Part shown: positions 1-14,671 of the stretch, in pieces
Position numbering within the stretch: position 1 is the first letter of the stretch
Layout: every line of letters begins with the position of its first letter
Source of the DNA: Lichtheimia corymbifera B2541
Taxonomy: Eukaryota; Mucoromycota; Mucoromycetes; Mucorales; Lichtheimiaceae
Assembly: GCA_000697475.1 (NCBI GenBank)
Contig: JNEU01000811.1
Span: 1-64,000, forward strand
Direction of reading: 5' to 3'
DNA: 64,000 bases
Made by a program: the position numbers and the translations under genes
The notes under the pieces: model-generated
Told to the model about the DNA's origin: nothing
What the model saw: the letters and a program-made list of their open reading frames with translations, nothing else
Database searches by the model: none

Positions 1-2637
1 ACCGATGAAATCCAAATGCCAACGAGCAAAAACTGGTGGCACATCTAATGGTACCATAGGCGCATGATGTGTTTTACGGTCCGCATTAGCTGCTAATTGG
101 CATTCCGGGCATCCAGCAAGCCATTCTTGAATATCCTTGCGCATCTGAGGCCACCACCAGCGTTTAGTCATAAGATCCACCATTGTTGTTTTTCCAGCAT
201 GTCCCACCGAAAGGTGAAAGTCATGAATAAGATCAGCACGTCGAGCGAAAAATACATATCGCCGTTCTTCTACATTGTCACCAATACGCACTAGCCGATA
301 TACTTGATTTTCCTTGACCACAAATTTGTCCTTATGCTTCTCCAATACGTCCTTCAACGTGATGGGCCAATTGTCAGGTGATGAAGCGTAGAACTTAGGC
401 CAATCAGTATCTTGCACTGATTTCATCGCATATAGATATTCCGGTTCCATCGGTTGTTCCTTGGTATCACAATTAGGTCCATCACGGCGAGACAGCAAAT
501 CGGGTATGTAGTTCTCCTTCCCTGGCTTGTATTGAATGTCTGGATCATATAATTCAATATCGGCTATCCAACGAGTGAGACGTGTGGTGGGTTTGGACTG
601 TGTACGGAAATAGTGCAGAGGATTGTGATCTGAGAACACCGTATATGAACGACCTTCAATAAAGCAACGCCACGTGCGAAGAGCATGAAGAATTGCCAGC
701 AATTCACGTTCTTGTGCAGGGTAAGATCGTTCTTCTTTTGACAGCTTTTTAGATTCAAAAGCAATCGGGTGCGCGATACCATCTGATCCTTTCTGTAGTA
801 AGACAGCTCCTACTCCATAGTCGCATGCATCCGTCTCAATGATGTAAGGTTTGCTGTCATCAGGTGAGGCTAGTATTGGTGCTTGAGTGATAAGTGATTT
901 GATCTTGTCAAAGGCTTGTTGGCATTCATCTGACCATATAATTGCTCGTGTTTTGGTACCTGTGCCCTTAGTCAAATCAGTGAGAGGAGAAGCGATGGCA
1001 GCAAAGTTACGAATAAAACGTCTGTAGTGCGATCCTAATCCTACAAATTGTCGCACCTCATGAACGTTCGTTGGTGTGGGCCATTCTTGAATAGCTTTCA
1101 CCTTTGCACGTGATGGCAAGTAACCGCCAGCAGAGATGTGGAATCCGAGAAACTCCAATTCGGTCTTGTAAAACTCACATTTCTTGATGTTCGCTATCAA
1201 CTTTTCATCCCGCAAGCGTTGAAGTACTTTACGTACATGCAATTCGTGCTCTTCTTTGCTCTTGCTGTAGATTAAGATGTCATCCAAGTAAACCATGACG
1301 AAATCATCAAGATATTCGTTGAGTATGCGATTCATGGTGGATTGAAAAAGAGCTGGAGAATTGCGTAAACCAAATGGAACAACTAGCCATTCATACGAGC
1401 CATATCGAGTGTTGAAAGCTGTCTTCGGTACATCATCATCTTGAATACGGAGTTGGTGATAGCCACTTTTAAGATCCAAGCTTGTGAAGAACTTAGCACC
1501 ACTAAGTTGCTCGAGGCACTCGTCAATCCTTGGTAATGGATGCCCATGTCGTTTGGTAACTTGATTAATCGCACGATAATCAATACACATACGAAGGTCA
1601 CCTGATTTCTTCCGGACGAATAGAACAGGTGCACCCCAAGGTGAAGTGCTAGGCCTTATCAAGCGTAGGTCCAGTAACTCTTTCAGCTGCTTACGCAGCT
1701 CCTCAAGCTCAAGTGGGCTCATCTTGAATGGAGGGCGGTTGATAGGTTCCGCGTCACCCGTATCGATGATATGTGCGACCTCACGATATGGTGGCAACCC
1801 AGGTAACTGATCTTGGAATACATCTTGATATTCATGCAATAATGCTTGTACGGATCCTTGTGCTGATTGATCATGATCAGAAGGCTTAACATAAGCGAGA
1901 TAAAATTCATCAACCTGTTTGGCACGTGAATAACGCTGTAGCTGTCGGTGCGAAATGAGATATGCCAAATCAGGGATTGCTCGAGTATGCAAAGGACGAA
2001 GCAAATACTGCTTGTCGCCTTCATTGATCCTCCATGTATCCATGTCCCATTCTGGTACCGGTGCCACTTGCTTCAACCAATTATGACCGAGAATCAAGTC
2101 AAACTTGGTATCGAGTACATATGCTTCCACCGAATGATGATACCCTCCAGCATTCAATAGCAAGGTGACTCGTTGAGTGATAGGCAATGTGTGTCCACCT
2201 GCCGTTTCCACAGAGCGATCAGTTACTGCAGTGGTAGGCAACCCATCAATAACACGAGGTGATACATATGAGCATGTAGCACCCGAGTCAATAAGCACTG
2301 TGACATTGTGATTGTTGCAACCCATGGAGTAAAGTGGTAAATCGGCTTCTTTTATTGTACACAACTCATCAATATATGCACGATCTTTGTTACTGGTGTG
2401 ATTCATGGTTTCTGTATGCTTGACATTGGTAGGCTCATCCGATAGATCAATCAAGTTGCCTTCTTGAACATGTGCACTAGGTTTCAACATGTTGAGGGGT
2501 TGTGATGGTTGAGATACGCGTGGTGGATCACCCCTTAAGTCCGCCACGCTTTTCCTTTTCCCGAGCTGCTTTTGCCTGAAGGACAAACACGTGCTACATG
2601 GCCCCGGCCACCACATTGGAAACACGTTGGCCCTTGA
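1..2637 (-). CDS. pol: Pol polyprotein (protease-RT-RNase H-integrase), partial at left edge
   Basis: The frame is open for 879 codons from the stop at 2638-2640 to base 1. Domains in order: retropepsin with the active-site motif DSGAT (2275-2289), reverse transcriptase with YLDD (1279-1290) in the context VMVYLDDILIYS, RNase H beginning near 835 (TDACDYGVGAVLL), then the integrase zinc finger (FHLSVGHAG, CPEC, about 100-230) and the start of the catalytic core (WHLDFIG, near base 1). Order PR-RT-RH-IN with this RT motif is typical of Ty3/gypsy. Pol has no obvious start codon of its own near its 5' end and lies in the -1 frame relative to gag, so it is probably made as a Gag-Pol fusion by frameshifting. 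Integrase and any chromodomain are outside the window. Confidence 0.93.
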
Positions 2638-3713
2638 TTAAAGCGTGGTTGCCTTGAAAAACGATGTTGCTGGTTGCCAGTGTAATAAAGCTGTTGAGGT
2701 GGTCCTTGAGATTGGAAGTCGCCATGGTAATAGAGACCTTGTTGACCATGATGTTGATTATTGTATGACGAGTTGCCAAGTTGTATGCCTTGTGGACTAT
2801 TGGTGAACCCATTGTGATACCCGCCGTGGTACATGTTGTTCCGTCCTTGTAGTTGTGGAGTGGGCCGTTGATTGATAACATCCAAGTCCATAGGTACGAC
2901 TCCATTGTTCGAAGATGGTGGTAATATTGCTTGTGGATGTGACTCGGGACGAGGTAATCCTTTTTCAATAGCATCTTCAGTAGCTTGTGCAGCTTCCCAT
3001 GCTATTGCTCGTTGTGCAAGCTCATCGAAAGATTTCGGGTAATCTGGCGTCATAACATCTTTACGTACTCTAGGAGCTAGATTACGCCAAAACCGATCGT
3101 AAGCTTCTTCCTCTGTCATGGTTGGAAGTTCCAACCAAATGTCACGAAATTCATTCAAATACGCTTCAATCGTCGTTGTTTGTCGCAAAGCCGCCAACCG
3201 ATCCCTTGCTGCTTGTTTAGCATTTCTCGGCTTAAATTCATCCATCAACTTGTGTACAAATTGCTGCCAGCTATCGATCACTACTCCATCTTCCTCCTGT
3301 TTGCGCCACCAAATAGCTGCATTGTCGCTGAAAAGAGATGCAGCGAACGTATGCCATACCCCAGGGTTATTCTTGTATTGACTAAGCTTGAGATATCGTT
3401 CCACAGATGCCACCCAGTTTTCTATCACTTTAGTGGATCTTGTTCCATCGTATCTTTCCGGTGTTGGAAGTTTCAGTGCGAATCCACTTGGCTCTTGCTG
3501 CTTTGCCAATAATTGTGCCATCATTGCCATTACTTGTTGCATCATATCTTGCTGATTTTGTCCTGTTTGCCCTTGACCTTGTGCTGTGGGCGTATCATTG
3601 TTCATGGTAAACGAAGGTTCTGTTCTCGTAACTACGTCTTCTTCTGAAACTGAATCCGATACTGGTGGTCGATATTGCGAAAATGATGGTTTCCTTGGAT
3701 CGATGCCTGACAT
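2535..3713 (-). CDS. gag: Gag polyprotein with CCHC zinc knuckle
   Basis: A 392-residue protein with a retrotransposon capsid-like region (about residues 90-250, including a WxxF and DRFWRNL-type helices), a Q/N/Y-rich linker and one CCHC zinc knuckle of the form CX2CX4HX4C (residues 364-377, bases 2583-2624), followed by a basic tail. It would form the virus-like particle and bind the element RNA. The ATG at 3711-3713 is only two bases past the primer binding site, so the transcript leader is almost entirely LTR. The stop (2535-2537) overlaps the pol frame by about 100 bases. The frame is intact. Confidence 0.92.
   Translation of the reverse strand: MSGIDPRKPSFSQYRPPVSDSVSEEDVVTRTEPSFTMNNDTPTAQGQGQTGQNQQDMMQQVMAMMAQLLAKQQEPSGFALKLPTPERYDGTRSTKVIENWVASVERYLKLSQYKNNPGVWHTFAASLFSDNAAIWWRKQEEDGVVIDSWQQFVHKLMDEFKPRNAKQAARDRLAALRQTTTIEAYLNEFRDIWLELPTMTEEEAYDRFWRNLAPRVRKDVMTPDYPKSFDELAQRAIAWEAAQATEDAIEKGLPRPESHPQAILPPSSNNGVVPMDLDVINQRPTPQLQGRNNMYHGGYHNGFTNSPQGIQLGNSSYNNQHHGQQGLYYHGDFQSQGPPQQLYYTGNQQHRFSRQPRFNQGPTCFQCGGRGHVARVCPSGKSSSGKGKAWRT
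2556..2562 (-). promoter_or_regulatory. Candidate -1 ribosomal frameshift site GGGAAAA between gag and pol
   Basis: On the minus strand the heptamer G GGA AAA sits in the gag frame (codons gga, aaa) 7 codons before the gag stop, inside the gag/pol overlap. It fits the X XXY YYZ slippery rule, and a one-base backward slip enters exactly the open pol frame. I did not find a convincing downstream stem-loop by eye. A frameshift is inferred from frame geometry plus this heptamer. Confidence 0.55.
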
Positions 3714-3715
3714 CA

Positions 3716-3722
3716 GCTACCA
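3716..3722 (-). other. Primer binding site of the retrotransposon
   Basis: The minus strand reads TGGTAGC two bases inside the LTR end, the position and TGG start expected of a tRNA-primed PBS; TGGTAGC is also how initiator-Met-type PBSs of several fungal elements begin. Only seven bases match that pattern clearly. Confidence 0.55.
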
Positions 3723-3724
3723 AA

Positions 3725-3918
3725 TGTCGATATCTCTTTTTGTCTTGGCTGGATGAACCAATGGCCAGGATATGAGATGACTTAAAAGTAGAAGAGAGTT
3801 GTTCTTTATTCATAGTGTGATTATAGAAATATATATGTATACAAAATGATGGGTACTGTGGTACCAGAATATGTTGTGTGTTACTATTGCTTGTATCTTG
3901 CTATTGATTGCTACGACA
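3725..3918 (-). repeat. LTR of the Ty3/gypsy element (194 bp)
   Basis: The segment is bounded by the perfect 5-bp inverted ends TGTCG/CGACA (3725-3729 and 3914-3918), with TG...CA termini, directly next to the PBS. It contains AT-rich TATA-like sequence around 3827-3846 suitable for the element promoter. The partner LTR is outside the window, so boundaries rest on the terminal inverted repeat and PBS position. Confidence 0.7.
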
Positions 3919-4689
3919 TTTTTATGGCTTTCGTTGTTAGTCAAGAGCGCAAAAGGTATCATTTTGATATTGTAAACGTTTTATGGTTGTACTTTTTCTT
4001 ATAGGGAACAAATCATATCTGTTCTATTGATCAAATACGCGACATTCGACATCCTACCTGACAATCATTGAAAGATGTAATCTTTGTTGAAAGCTATGTC
4101 AGCTACCTTTGTTACAAAGAACAAATGACATCCATGCAGTAAAAGTATACATTACCAGCTGATACTATGTGTGGTCGATGACCTTGGTCAAAATCGATGA
4201 ATACATCGTTTCTTTGAAAGATAGACAACATCGTATGCGAGTACGTTAGATAATAGTACTACAGTGGATGGCTTTATTACATGATCTACGGATTGACAGC
4301 TTGCAACCGACCCAGGAATCATGCAATGCATTGAGCAGCTAATAATCACATAGCTGTTGTCAAGCACCATTTTGCAAAAGACAATGAGAGGTTTTACTAC
4401 GGCGGGTTGACGTGCTTCAATATTATAAACGCCTGGCAATGATTGAAACATTTAGTTAATGGCTGTTTATTACAATGTAAAGAGACTAGTAAGGGGCTAT
4501 TTTAGATACAGTGTTGATGTTCAAGGTAATAGTATGTTGGGAAGCTAATGCTAAACAATGGATACCAACGCGTGACCGTCGGCGTGTGTGAGAGAGAGGG
4601 ATGTTGTGCAAAGACTAATGATTTAGTCCGATGGTACCTCTTTGTTCTCTATTTTTTTTTTTTCTCCTCCTCATTGTGTGCGTCCAATA
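3919..4689. other. Intergenic, no gene seen
   Basis: AT-rich spacer between the LTR and the nucleoporin gene. Short ORFs on either strand show no family resemblance. A pyrimidine/T-tract at 4650-4672 lies just before the nucleoporin start codon and may be part of its promoter or leader. Confidence 0.5.
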
Positions 4690-6020
4690 ATGACTGGCCA
4701 GTCGCCCATGTCATATACCCCTTCTGGGGCGTTCAGCATTCCTGGATCGTCGCCGTTGAGCAACAGCAATAACAACAACACAGCATCAAGTTCTCTCTTT
4801 AGGACGATTGAAACAGGCGCCACGTCCTTGTTGTCATCGATGCCTTCCAATAGCAACAACAGCATGCCAGCACCTCCAAAACCATTATTCAAAACAGTCG
4901 ACACTACCACTTCACGATCGAGCAACTCTATGTTTTCTTCTACTGCATCCTCCTCATCCTCATCGATACCATCTTCATTACAACCAAAGCAAGACTTCAA
5001 GTTCAACTCTATGCCGAATATCGCTAACGGCTCCCAACAACAAAAACCCCCTCATCGTGCAGTATCTTGGAACACACCACCGTCATTTTTTGTCACTAGC
5101 AAGAGCAGTGATAGTTTGAGTGCAATGGATACAGAGCCCACGGAATCATACAATGTAGCGTTTGGCGAGGGAAAATCGATCATGTCGTTGAATGATACCG
5201 AGGTAAGGGTGATTATTTTAAGCCTCTGTAGTCATGATATTCACGTGGCATGATATGTTTCCAGGCAGCCGGAAAATATGCAGGAAACAAACGCGAGAGC
5301 ATATCTACCTTTGGCAACGAGTACGTTTTCAATCGAGTTAATGGATGGATCTACCTTATACTTAATAATGTTTATCATAGACGACGAGTATCATTCAAGG
5401 CATCAAAAGAAGCATCTGTGGATAAAGGAAAAGGTAAATAGGATGGATACCAGGCAGTAGTAACAGGATTCTCATCCTTTCGCTGTTTTTTTTTTTTTTC
5501 CTTTTTTTTTTCAGGTGTTGAAGAACCATCCCGAGACGATGAAAACGAATCCAAGATCAACGTGTTCGGTTTTGCACCTGACTCAAAGCAAGCTATCCTT
5601 GACCATTTTTCAAAATTCGGCAAGATTCTCGAGCATGAAAGCAAAGGCAATTGGATCATGATACGATATGCCTCGCGTGATTCAGCACAACAATCCTTAG
5701 AGAGCAACGGCAAGGCTATTGCAGGCGATCACATTATCGGTGTCACTACAGCTGCTTCTAGAAAGAGGACAACGTCTGAAGAATCGATCAAGCCTACAAG
5801 CACACGCATCGTGCCATTTGGACAAGCCAAAGATCTTTACAAGAAACCAGAAGCTAAGAAGCCTGTCACCACAAGTCCTGGCGGCGTTACACTTGGTAGT
5901 GGCAAGGTCGGATTGAGCGTCCTCGGTTGTCCTAGCATTACTCCAAGTGGCGACATCACTCTTGTTAGTAGCGGCAAAAGCATTACGAGTAATATCAAGG
6001 AACTTTTGTTTGAATGGTGA
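4690..6020 (+). CDS. NUP53: Nucleoporin Nup53/Nup35 (MPPN/RRM domain)
   Basis: Component of the inner ring of the nuclear pore complex. Exons 4690-5202, 5265-5320, 5381-5433, 5515-6020 give 375 residues with phases that match at every junction. The N-terminal third is S/N/P-rich and disordered. The Nup35-type RRM occupies roughly residues 215-290 (INVFGFAPDSKQAILDHF, GNWIMIRYAS, AGDHIIGV), and the last residues (NIKELLFEW) form the short C-terminal amphipathic stretch used by this family to touch membrane. The third intron ends in a long T tract (5486-5511). An upstream in-frame ATG-like start at 4642 is less likely, because the leader there is a T-run. Family assignment is strong. Confidence 0.9.
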
Positions 6021-6285
6021 ATTTGATATTATATTCTTCCTCGCCCCCTATCCTCACCCTCCCATATAAAGAGAAAGAGATATATACTATTAATATGCTT
6101 TGATGATATCAATGGGTTGCAATTTGTTTTATATATGTTTGTGTGTGTGGTGTGTGTGTAGTGGCAAAAGGCAGCAAAACGAGCTGTACAAGTGTATATG
6201 TGTGTTGGGAGATAAAAGAAGATAAAGAGAAAAAGGGTATATAATGACTTGGAATACTTGCACGATAGGGTGGGTCGATATCGAT

Positions 6286-9947
<3,662 letters not shown>

Positions 9948-10972
9948 GTGGACCGAGTTATGGAAAGTAATGCAGAAAAAAGAAAGAGGAAAACGCTGCA
10001 AGAAAGAAAGAGAGGAGAGCTGCAAGAAAGGAAGCGCTGAGTCCTAAACAACACGCACTCTCCTTGTGTCCTCCACCACCATCCCCCAACCACCCACTGC
10101 CATTAAGGTACCACGTTCTCTCTCGCTCGCTATTGACAGTGCCATAAATCACCCTATAAAGTATCTCATATGGATTACTTTTATATTGTCCATCAACTTT
10201 TTATTCAAATGTCACGTCAAAAGTAGATTGTGGCGATCCTTGTTCTCATAACGAAAAAGGAAAAGTACATCTGCTGCTGTAATGCATTTAACTTCCAAAG
10301 TTGTCGTCGTTTAACAAATAAACATTTGCTACTCATCCTGTTATGTCCCCTTTTGATCAATGTCTCGATCCAGTCAATGACAAAATAAATCAAGGTGCAT
10401 CGACGATGTCGACGGAGAGCACCTTTATGCTACTTTTAACAAACACGTGCTATGGATCTCAGGGGTTTGGTAGTTGCGTTGTTGTTCATTATAATACCCT
10501 TTGTTGTAAAGATGATTGCATATAGTCGAATACAAGAAAATGAATGCTAGGTCATGGGACAACTTTCTACTACAGCTCAGACGTCAACATTAGCAATAAT
10601 GGATGGAATGCTTGATGCAACCTTGGATTCATGCAATTCAATGGGTGTCGTTGATGAGCCATAGTCGTGTAACGTGATCGTTCTCAAATGCTATGGATGA
10701 CTTGTGGTGCCTCTACATACACAATGACACATCTTCATGCAGACTCCGAGAATTATACCAATAACTAGCTAGCTCTTCTACATAATCCCATAGAAACCAA
10801 TGCTCTGACCCAACAAACTGCAACATTCATCAGAGTAAGGTCACGATGATTGAATCAAGATATGTATTGCCGAATATACAAAAAAAAGGAAGAACGTATC
10901 ACAGGGTGTTTTTTTGTGTGTGTATATATGTGCATGTTGATGTGAACATTTGGTGGGGGTAAAACGATTGTC
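9948..10972. other. Intergenic region between kinesin-13 and the Osh gene
   Basis: About 1 kb containing the kinesin promoter side (purine-rich 9975-10035) and the 3' flank of the Osh gene. No coding region, RNA gene or repeat is supported. Confidence 0.5.
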
Positions 10973-12778
10973 TCAGGCTGATACGATGGTGCTAGATGGA
11001 ATGTCTGGAAGGACTTCATCGGGTGACTTCTTGGACGTGTCATTGCTCAGCGGAAATACAAATGTCTCAAGATGTTCCAAACTATCACTGGATATAACGG
11101 ATCAGCATAATGGATGATGGCATGGATCTCATGTTGATGATGTGTATCTTACCCTTGAAGCTTAATCTTGTATTCTCCATCCTTCTCATCCAAGGCAAAA
11201 AAGCGTGGCTCAAAGATCAATCCTCTATCTTCACGTTGTCGGGTATCTGCACGCTGCCGTTCCTCTACTTCTAGCTTTGCATCGGTTGCTAGATCCATAT
11301 TATTTTGCTTGATACCAAGCGTCACCTTAGACCATAGCCTACAATAAAAAGGTTAATACTCAGGATCATCCATAAGCAATTCACCGGTGTACATACCTTC
11401 TCGATTCATTCAATTCTTGCTGTGATTCAGGTTGAATAAAAGGCGGGAGAATCTTTGATGACTTTACATCAAAAAGGCTCGTCTTTTGTGATGCCTGGAA
11501 TAAATCAAGTCAATTGTTTGTTGTTGTGGCATGTGCATGGTCAGGGAACAAGGGATAGTAACAAACCTTAGGCTTCGATATAAACATTTCGTTTGACCAG
11601 GTTCCCGAGATCTCACGCAGTACCTTGCCGGTAGGTTCGTGCTTGATCTTTCCAATCACAGCATTATAGCTACCCGTAAAGAATCCCTACATGGAAGATT
11701 TAATGCATAAAACTTATAAAAGTCGAGCACATCCTTTTACCTTTGTTTTAAAATCGAGTTCACAAATGTATCCATTGGTCGGGCAACGCACCGTGCATGA
11801 GTCCCCCAATTCCATCACCATTTTCCCAACTGCAGGTTGACATGTGAATACCATGCGAGTGAACAAGGATGAAAATGAATTAATATAAACATGTCAAACG
11901 GCCCTTCTCCTTTTTGTGTGCCTGATGATGACCCCAAGAATGACTTACATAGAATACCTCTTGCATAGACATTAGGCATGGTGACATGATATGTTTCATT
12001 GTTCCATCGTGTAAGGGTAATGTGGGACGTGCCATCCATAATGGTTGCAGCACTGTTACCCAGGAACTTTGGTTTGGGCCTTAGGTTACCCTGGATCACA
12101 AGACCATTGTCGGGGCTTGCATAGTAATAGGCGCTCATGGGTGGGTGATGTGATACTTGCTCCGCAATATAGATCGCTTTGGTACCATTGTCATAGTTCC
12201 ACTGACATCGAAAAAACTCGCCAAGAACAGGATTATATGGTTTCTTGACACCCTGAAATGAAAACAAGTATTAGACCTTCCATGTGTACATGTGCGCACA
12301 TGTGTGTGTGTGTATGTGCGTGTGTGTGCCCTTCACGTGGTCATTCTTTTTTACCTTGGGTTTGATGTGCCATCCGGAAAGAAAGTATTGCACCACCCCA
12401 ATAAATCGATCTAAAGGATCCGGATATGCATTGGCACTGTATAAGATCACATGCAGTAATCATTGACATACACCAAAAACATAAAGTAGGGGTGAGAGAA
12501 AAGAACATGAGATGGTTGGTGTCAACAAGGTCGTCTTTTACAGGTTCTCTGCTAGTCGTTGTTACTCACGCTTGGATCAAATCGGGATGACTCATGAAAT
12601 CAGTGATGCGTTCAAGCATACTACGAGGTTCGAGCACAAAAGTAGGAAGCGCAACCCGATGTAAGTCTTTGCCTTTACGAAGCTGGGCAATAATGTCCAA
12701 TATGATGCTGCGTGAGTCGTCTTCAAGAACTTCAGTGCAATCCGGATCGCCTTCAACAGTAGTGTTTTTTCTGGTCAT
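10973..12778 (-). CDS. Oxysterol-binding protein-related lipid transfer protein (Osh6/7-like)
   Basis: A lipid-exchange protein consisting only of an ORD domain. Exons 12570-12778, 12355-12436, 11949-12252, 11741-11829, 11567-11686, 11397-11494, 11153-11338, 10973-11087 join in phase to 400 residues, the usual size of short Osh proteins. Diagnostic motifs: the lid/entry segment LPTFVLEPRSMLERITDFM (about residues 45-65), KPYNPVLGEFF (about 101-111) and the family signature EQVSHHPP (about 128-135). There is no PH domain, ankyrin repeat or FFAT motif. Osh6/7-type members exchange phosphatidylserine for PI4P at ER-plasma membrane contacts; that specificity here is inferred from the LPTF...LEPRSMLE stretch and is less certain than the family. 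Confidence 0.93.
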
Positions 12779-13848
12779 GTCGGTGATGTATGCAAAAAAG
12801 GGGAAAGATAGGAAAGGCGAAAGAGAAGGGAATGATTGGATGTGATGGCAACGGGCGTGCGTGGGTTTTATATATATACCCTCTGTGTGTGATCGGCATG
12901 AAATTTGGCCTCTTTTGATAAGCTCAAGTTCCCTTGTTGCACCCATCACCCCGCACGCAGAGTAGTGGATGCCTTCTTTTAGTCTCCTTTTCATGCATCA
13001 GTCGACACGTATACATAAAAAGGGATCTCTTCCACCCCTCTATTGTGTTGCTCCTTTACTGCATAGAAGCGTGGCCTACTAACATACTACACGTTCCTCC
13101 CAATCCAAAAAAGTGATTAATTCAGTACACGGATGATGTTGCATAGGCCATATGTCTTTTAAAGTGCAGCTTCCGAAAGCATCGTCTAGTCGGAAAAGAA
13201 GCTTCCATTTTTTTTTAGTGATTTTCCGTCATCACCCATCATCAACTCCTTTACATCTTGTGTCATATATAAATCGATCAGAACTCTCTTTTGACACACA
13301 TGACGTGAATGATTCAAGCTCTCATCTCGTTTTAGAAGTCGTATTGGCGGCATATCCCTCGGTTTTTGATCAACAGCAGCAGCAGTTACACACACAGGCT
13401 ATGACGTATGTCAAATGATTGATCCGAGCGTAGTGAAGGTTGAATATGGCACCTATCCTTTATTAAGCCTGCATTCGAGTTGGGTCAAAAGTATAGTTGA
13501 TTATCTGGGTATGCTTTTATATGTATCACGATATGTGCAAAGGAGTAAATGTGAAATGCACTACGTTATTATGAACATAAAAAGGTAGAGGAGAGAGAAA
13601 GAGAGAGCCATGATTAAAGGGCGGTAGGCTGTATAAAAGGATGGGTTTATTGATAATACGTAAAGAAGGCTACGTTATGATGACAAGAACAACTTCGTTT
13701 ATGGGGTGCTCAATAACATAATGCAAGAACAGGCGCGGTCGCTGAATCCATTGGTCACGCAAGACAGGCTTTTTTTCGTTTCTGCTTCACATACCACCTA
13801 CCTTCTTCGGGCATCTATAAACAACTATACAGTAATTCACACCATAGA
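12779..13848. other. Divergent intergenic region (promoters of Osh and Ypi1 genes)
   Basis: TA-rich tract at 12869-12880 (tatatatata) lies about 100 bases upstream of the Osh start codon and is a plausible core promoter. A short open frame at 13152-13418 on the plus strand has no recognisable family and is not called. Confidence 0.45.
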
Positions 13849-14400
13849 ATGGGAGACCGATCGACGTTGCACCCACCCACCAGCACAAGAATGCCAGAAA
13901 GAACCAGTTCGCCTAGTCATGGTTCACGTACCATGACGATTGACCCGGCACAAGAGGATTATGCAGATGAGGACACTGACAGTGGTGGTGAAGACGACGT
14001 GGGCATATTACGACTTCGAGGTGATATGTCAGCAAGACGACCACGAGCTATCCAATGGGATAAAAGTGTGGTTGATAATGAACACATGAATAAGAAAAAG
14101 TCGAAAAGTGAGTATTCTCTCCACAATCAACACTCGAGCTTTGTCAGCTTACATGGATTAGTTTGTTGTATATATCATCGGCCGCGAGCTGTGGGGGAGT
14201 CCTCGGATGAAGAAAGCAGCAGTGACAGTAGCAGTAGTAGCAGTGACAGCAGCGACAGTGACAACGATCATAGCGACCATTGTGATCACCATCATCATCG
14301 TCATCAAAGCAAAAAGAAAAAGAAGAAAAGAAATCCAAGAGAAGCGAGTCCCAATGCATATGAACGACAACCGGTTTATAAAGGTAAATCTAGTCATTAG
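13849..14400 (+). CDS. YPI1: Protein phosphatase 1 regulatory inhibitor, Ypi1/PPP1R11 (Inhibitor-3) type
   Basis: Regulator of protein phosphatase 1, mostly nuclear. Exons 13849-14107 and 14162-14400 (54-bp intron, donor gtgagt, acceptor ttag). The conserved core reads LRLRG, then [18 protein letters not shown] (RVxF-like PP1-docking element AIQW followed by the invariant DNEHM), then after the intron [17 protein letters not shown], all hallmarks of PPP1R11/Ypi1. The tail holds a Ser/Asp run, a His-rich patch ([10 protein letters not shown]) and a Lys run. The total is 165 residues from 13849, or 151 if the ATG at 13891 is used; both lie before the conserved part. Skipping the intron would also keep the frame but would put extra residues into the DNEHM...CCIY segment. 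Confidence 0.88.
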   Translation: MGDRSTLHPPTSTRMPERTSSPSHGSRTMTIDPAQEDYADEDTDSGGEDDVGILRLRGDMSARRPRAIQWDKSVVDNEHMNKKKSKSEYSLHNQHSSFVSLHGLVCCIYHRPRAVGESSDEESSSDSSSSSSDSSDSDNDHSDHCDHHHHRHQSKKKKKKRNPREASPNAYERQPVYKGKSSH

Positions 14401-14671
14401 GGATATATGGAGAGTACAATGAATGGATGCTGATATTTGTTTCTAAAAACTCATAGATCGACGTTAATGAACAGACCCATTCGATCCCCCTTTTTCTCTT
14501 TCACTGGACCTTTTGAATAAAACGTTGAAGATGGCTTATTTCATTGTTACATGGCATTACGATTAGAAGGAGGGGAGGATGGGAAATCGCCTGAGATCCA
14601 ATCAATGCATAATAAAACAGACGCGTTCGCTGAGTGGAGAACCACTTTCTTTTATACTTTTCTTTATTCGT

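Larger units (their letters stand above)
1..3918 (-). mobile_element. Ty3/gypsy LTR retrotransposon, 5' portion, apparently intact
   Basis: Reading on the minus strand, the order is LTR, a tRNA-type primer binding site, gag, then protease, reverse transcriptase, RNase H and the start of integrase, which is the Ty3/gypsy (Metaviridae) order. The integrase core, the second LTR and one target-site copy lie left of the window. Both gag and pol are open with no stop or frameshift scars over 3.7 kb, so this copy looks young and possibly still active. The target-site duplication cannot be checked here; the five bases outside the LTR are T's (3919-3923). Family level is certain; activity is inference. 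Confidence 0.93.

Noticed and set aside
4671..5006. Minus-strand open frame of 111 codons
   Set aside because: Antisense shadow of the Ser/Asn-rich first exon of the Nup53/35 gene (Leu/acidic runs mirror the codon repeats).
14579..14671. Upstream extension of the HP1-like frame
   Set aside because: The extra residues (MGNRLRSNQC...) have no HP1 resemblance and the family normally starts near the acidic region; kept only as an uncertainty.
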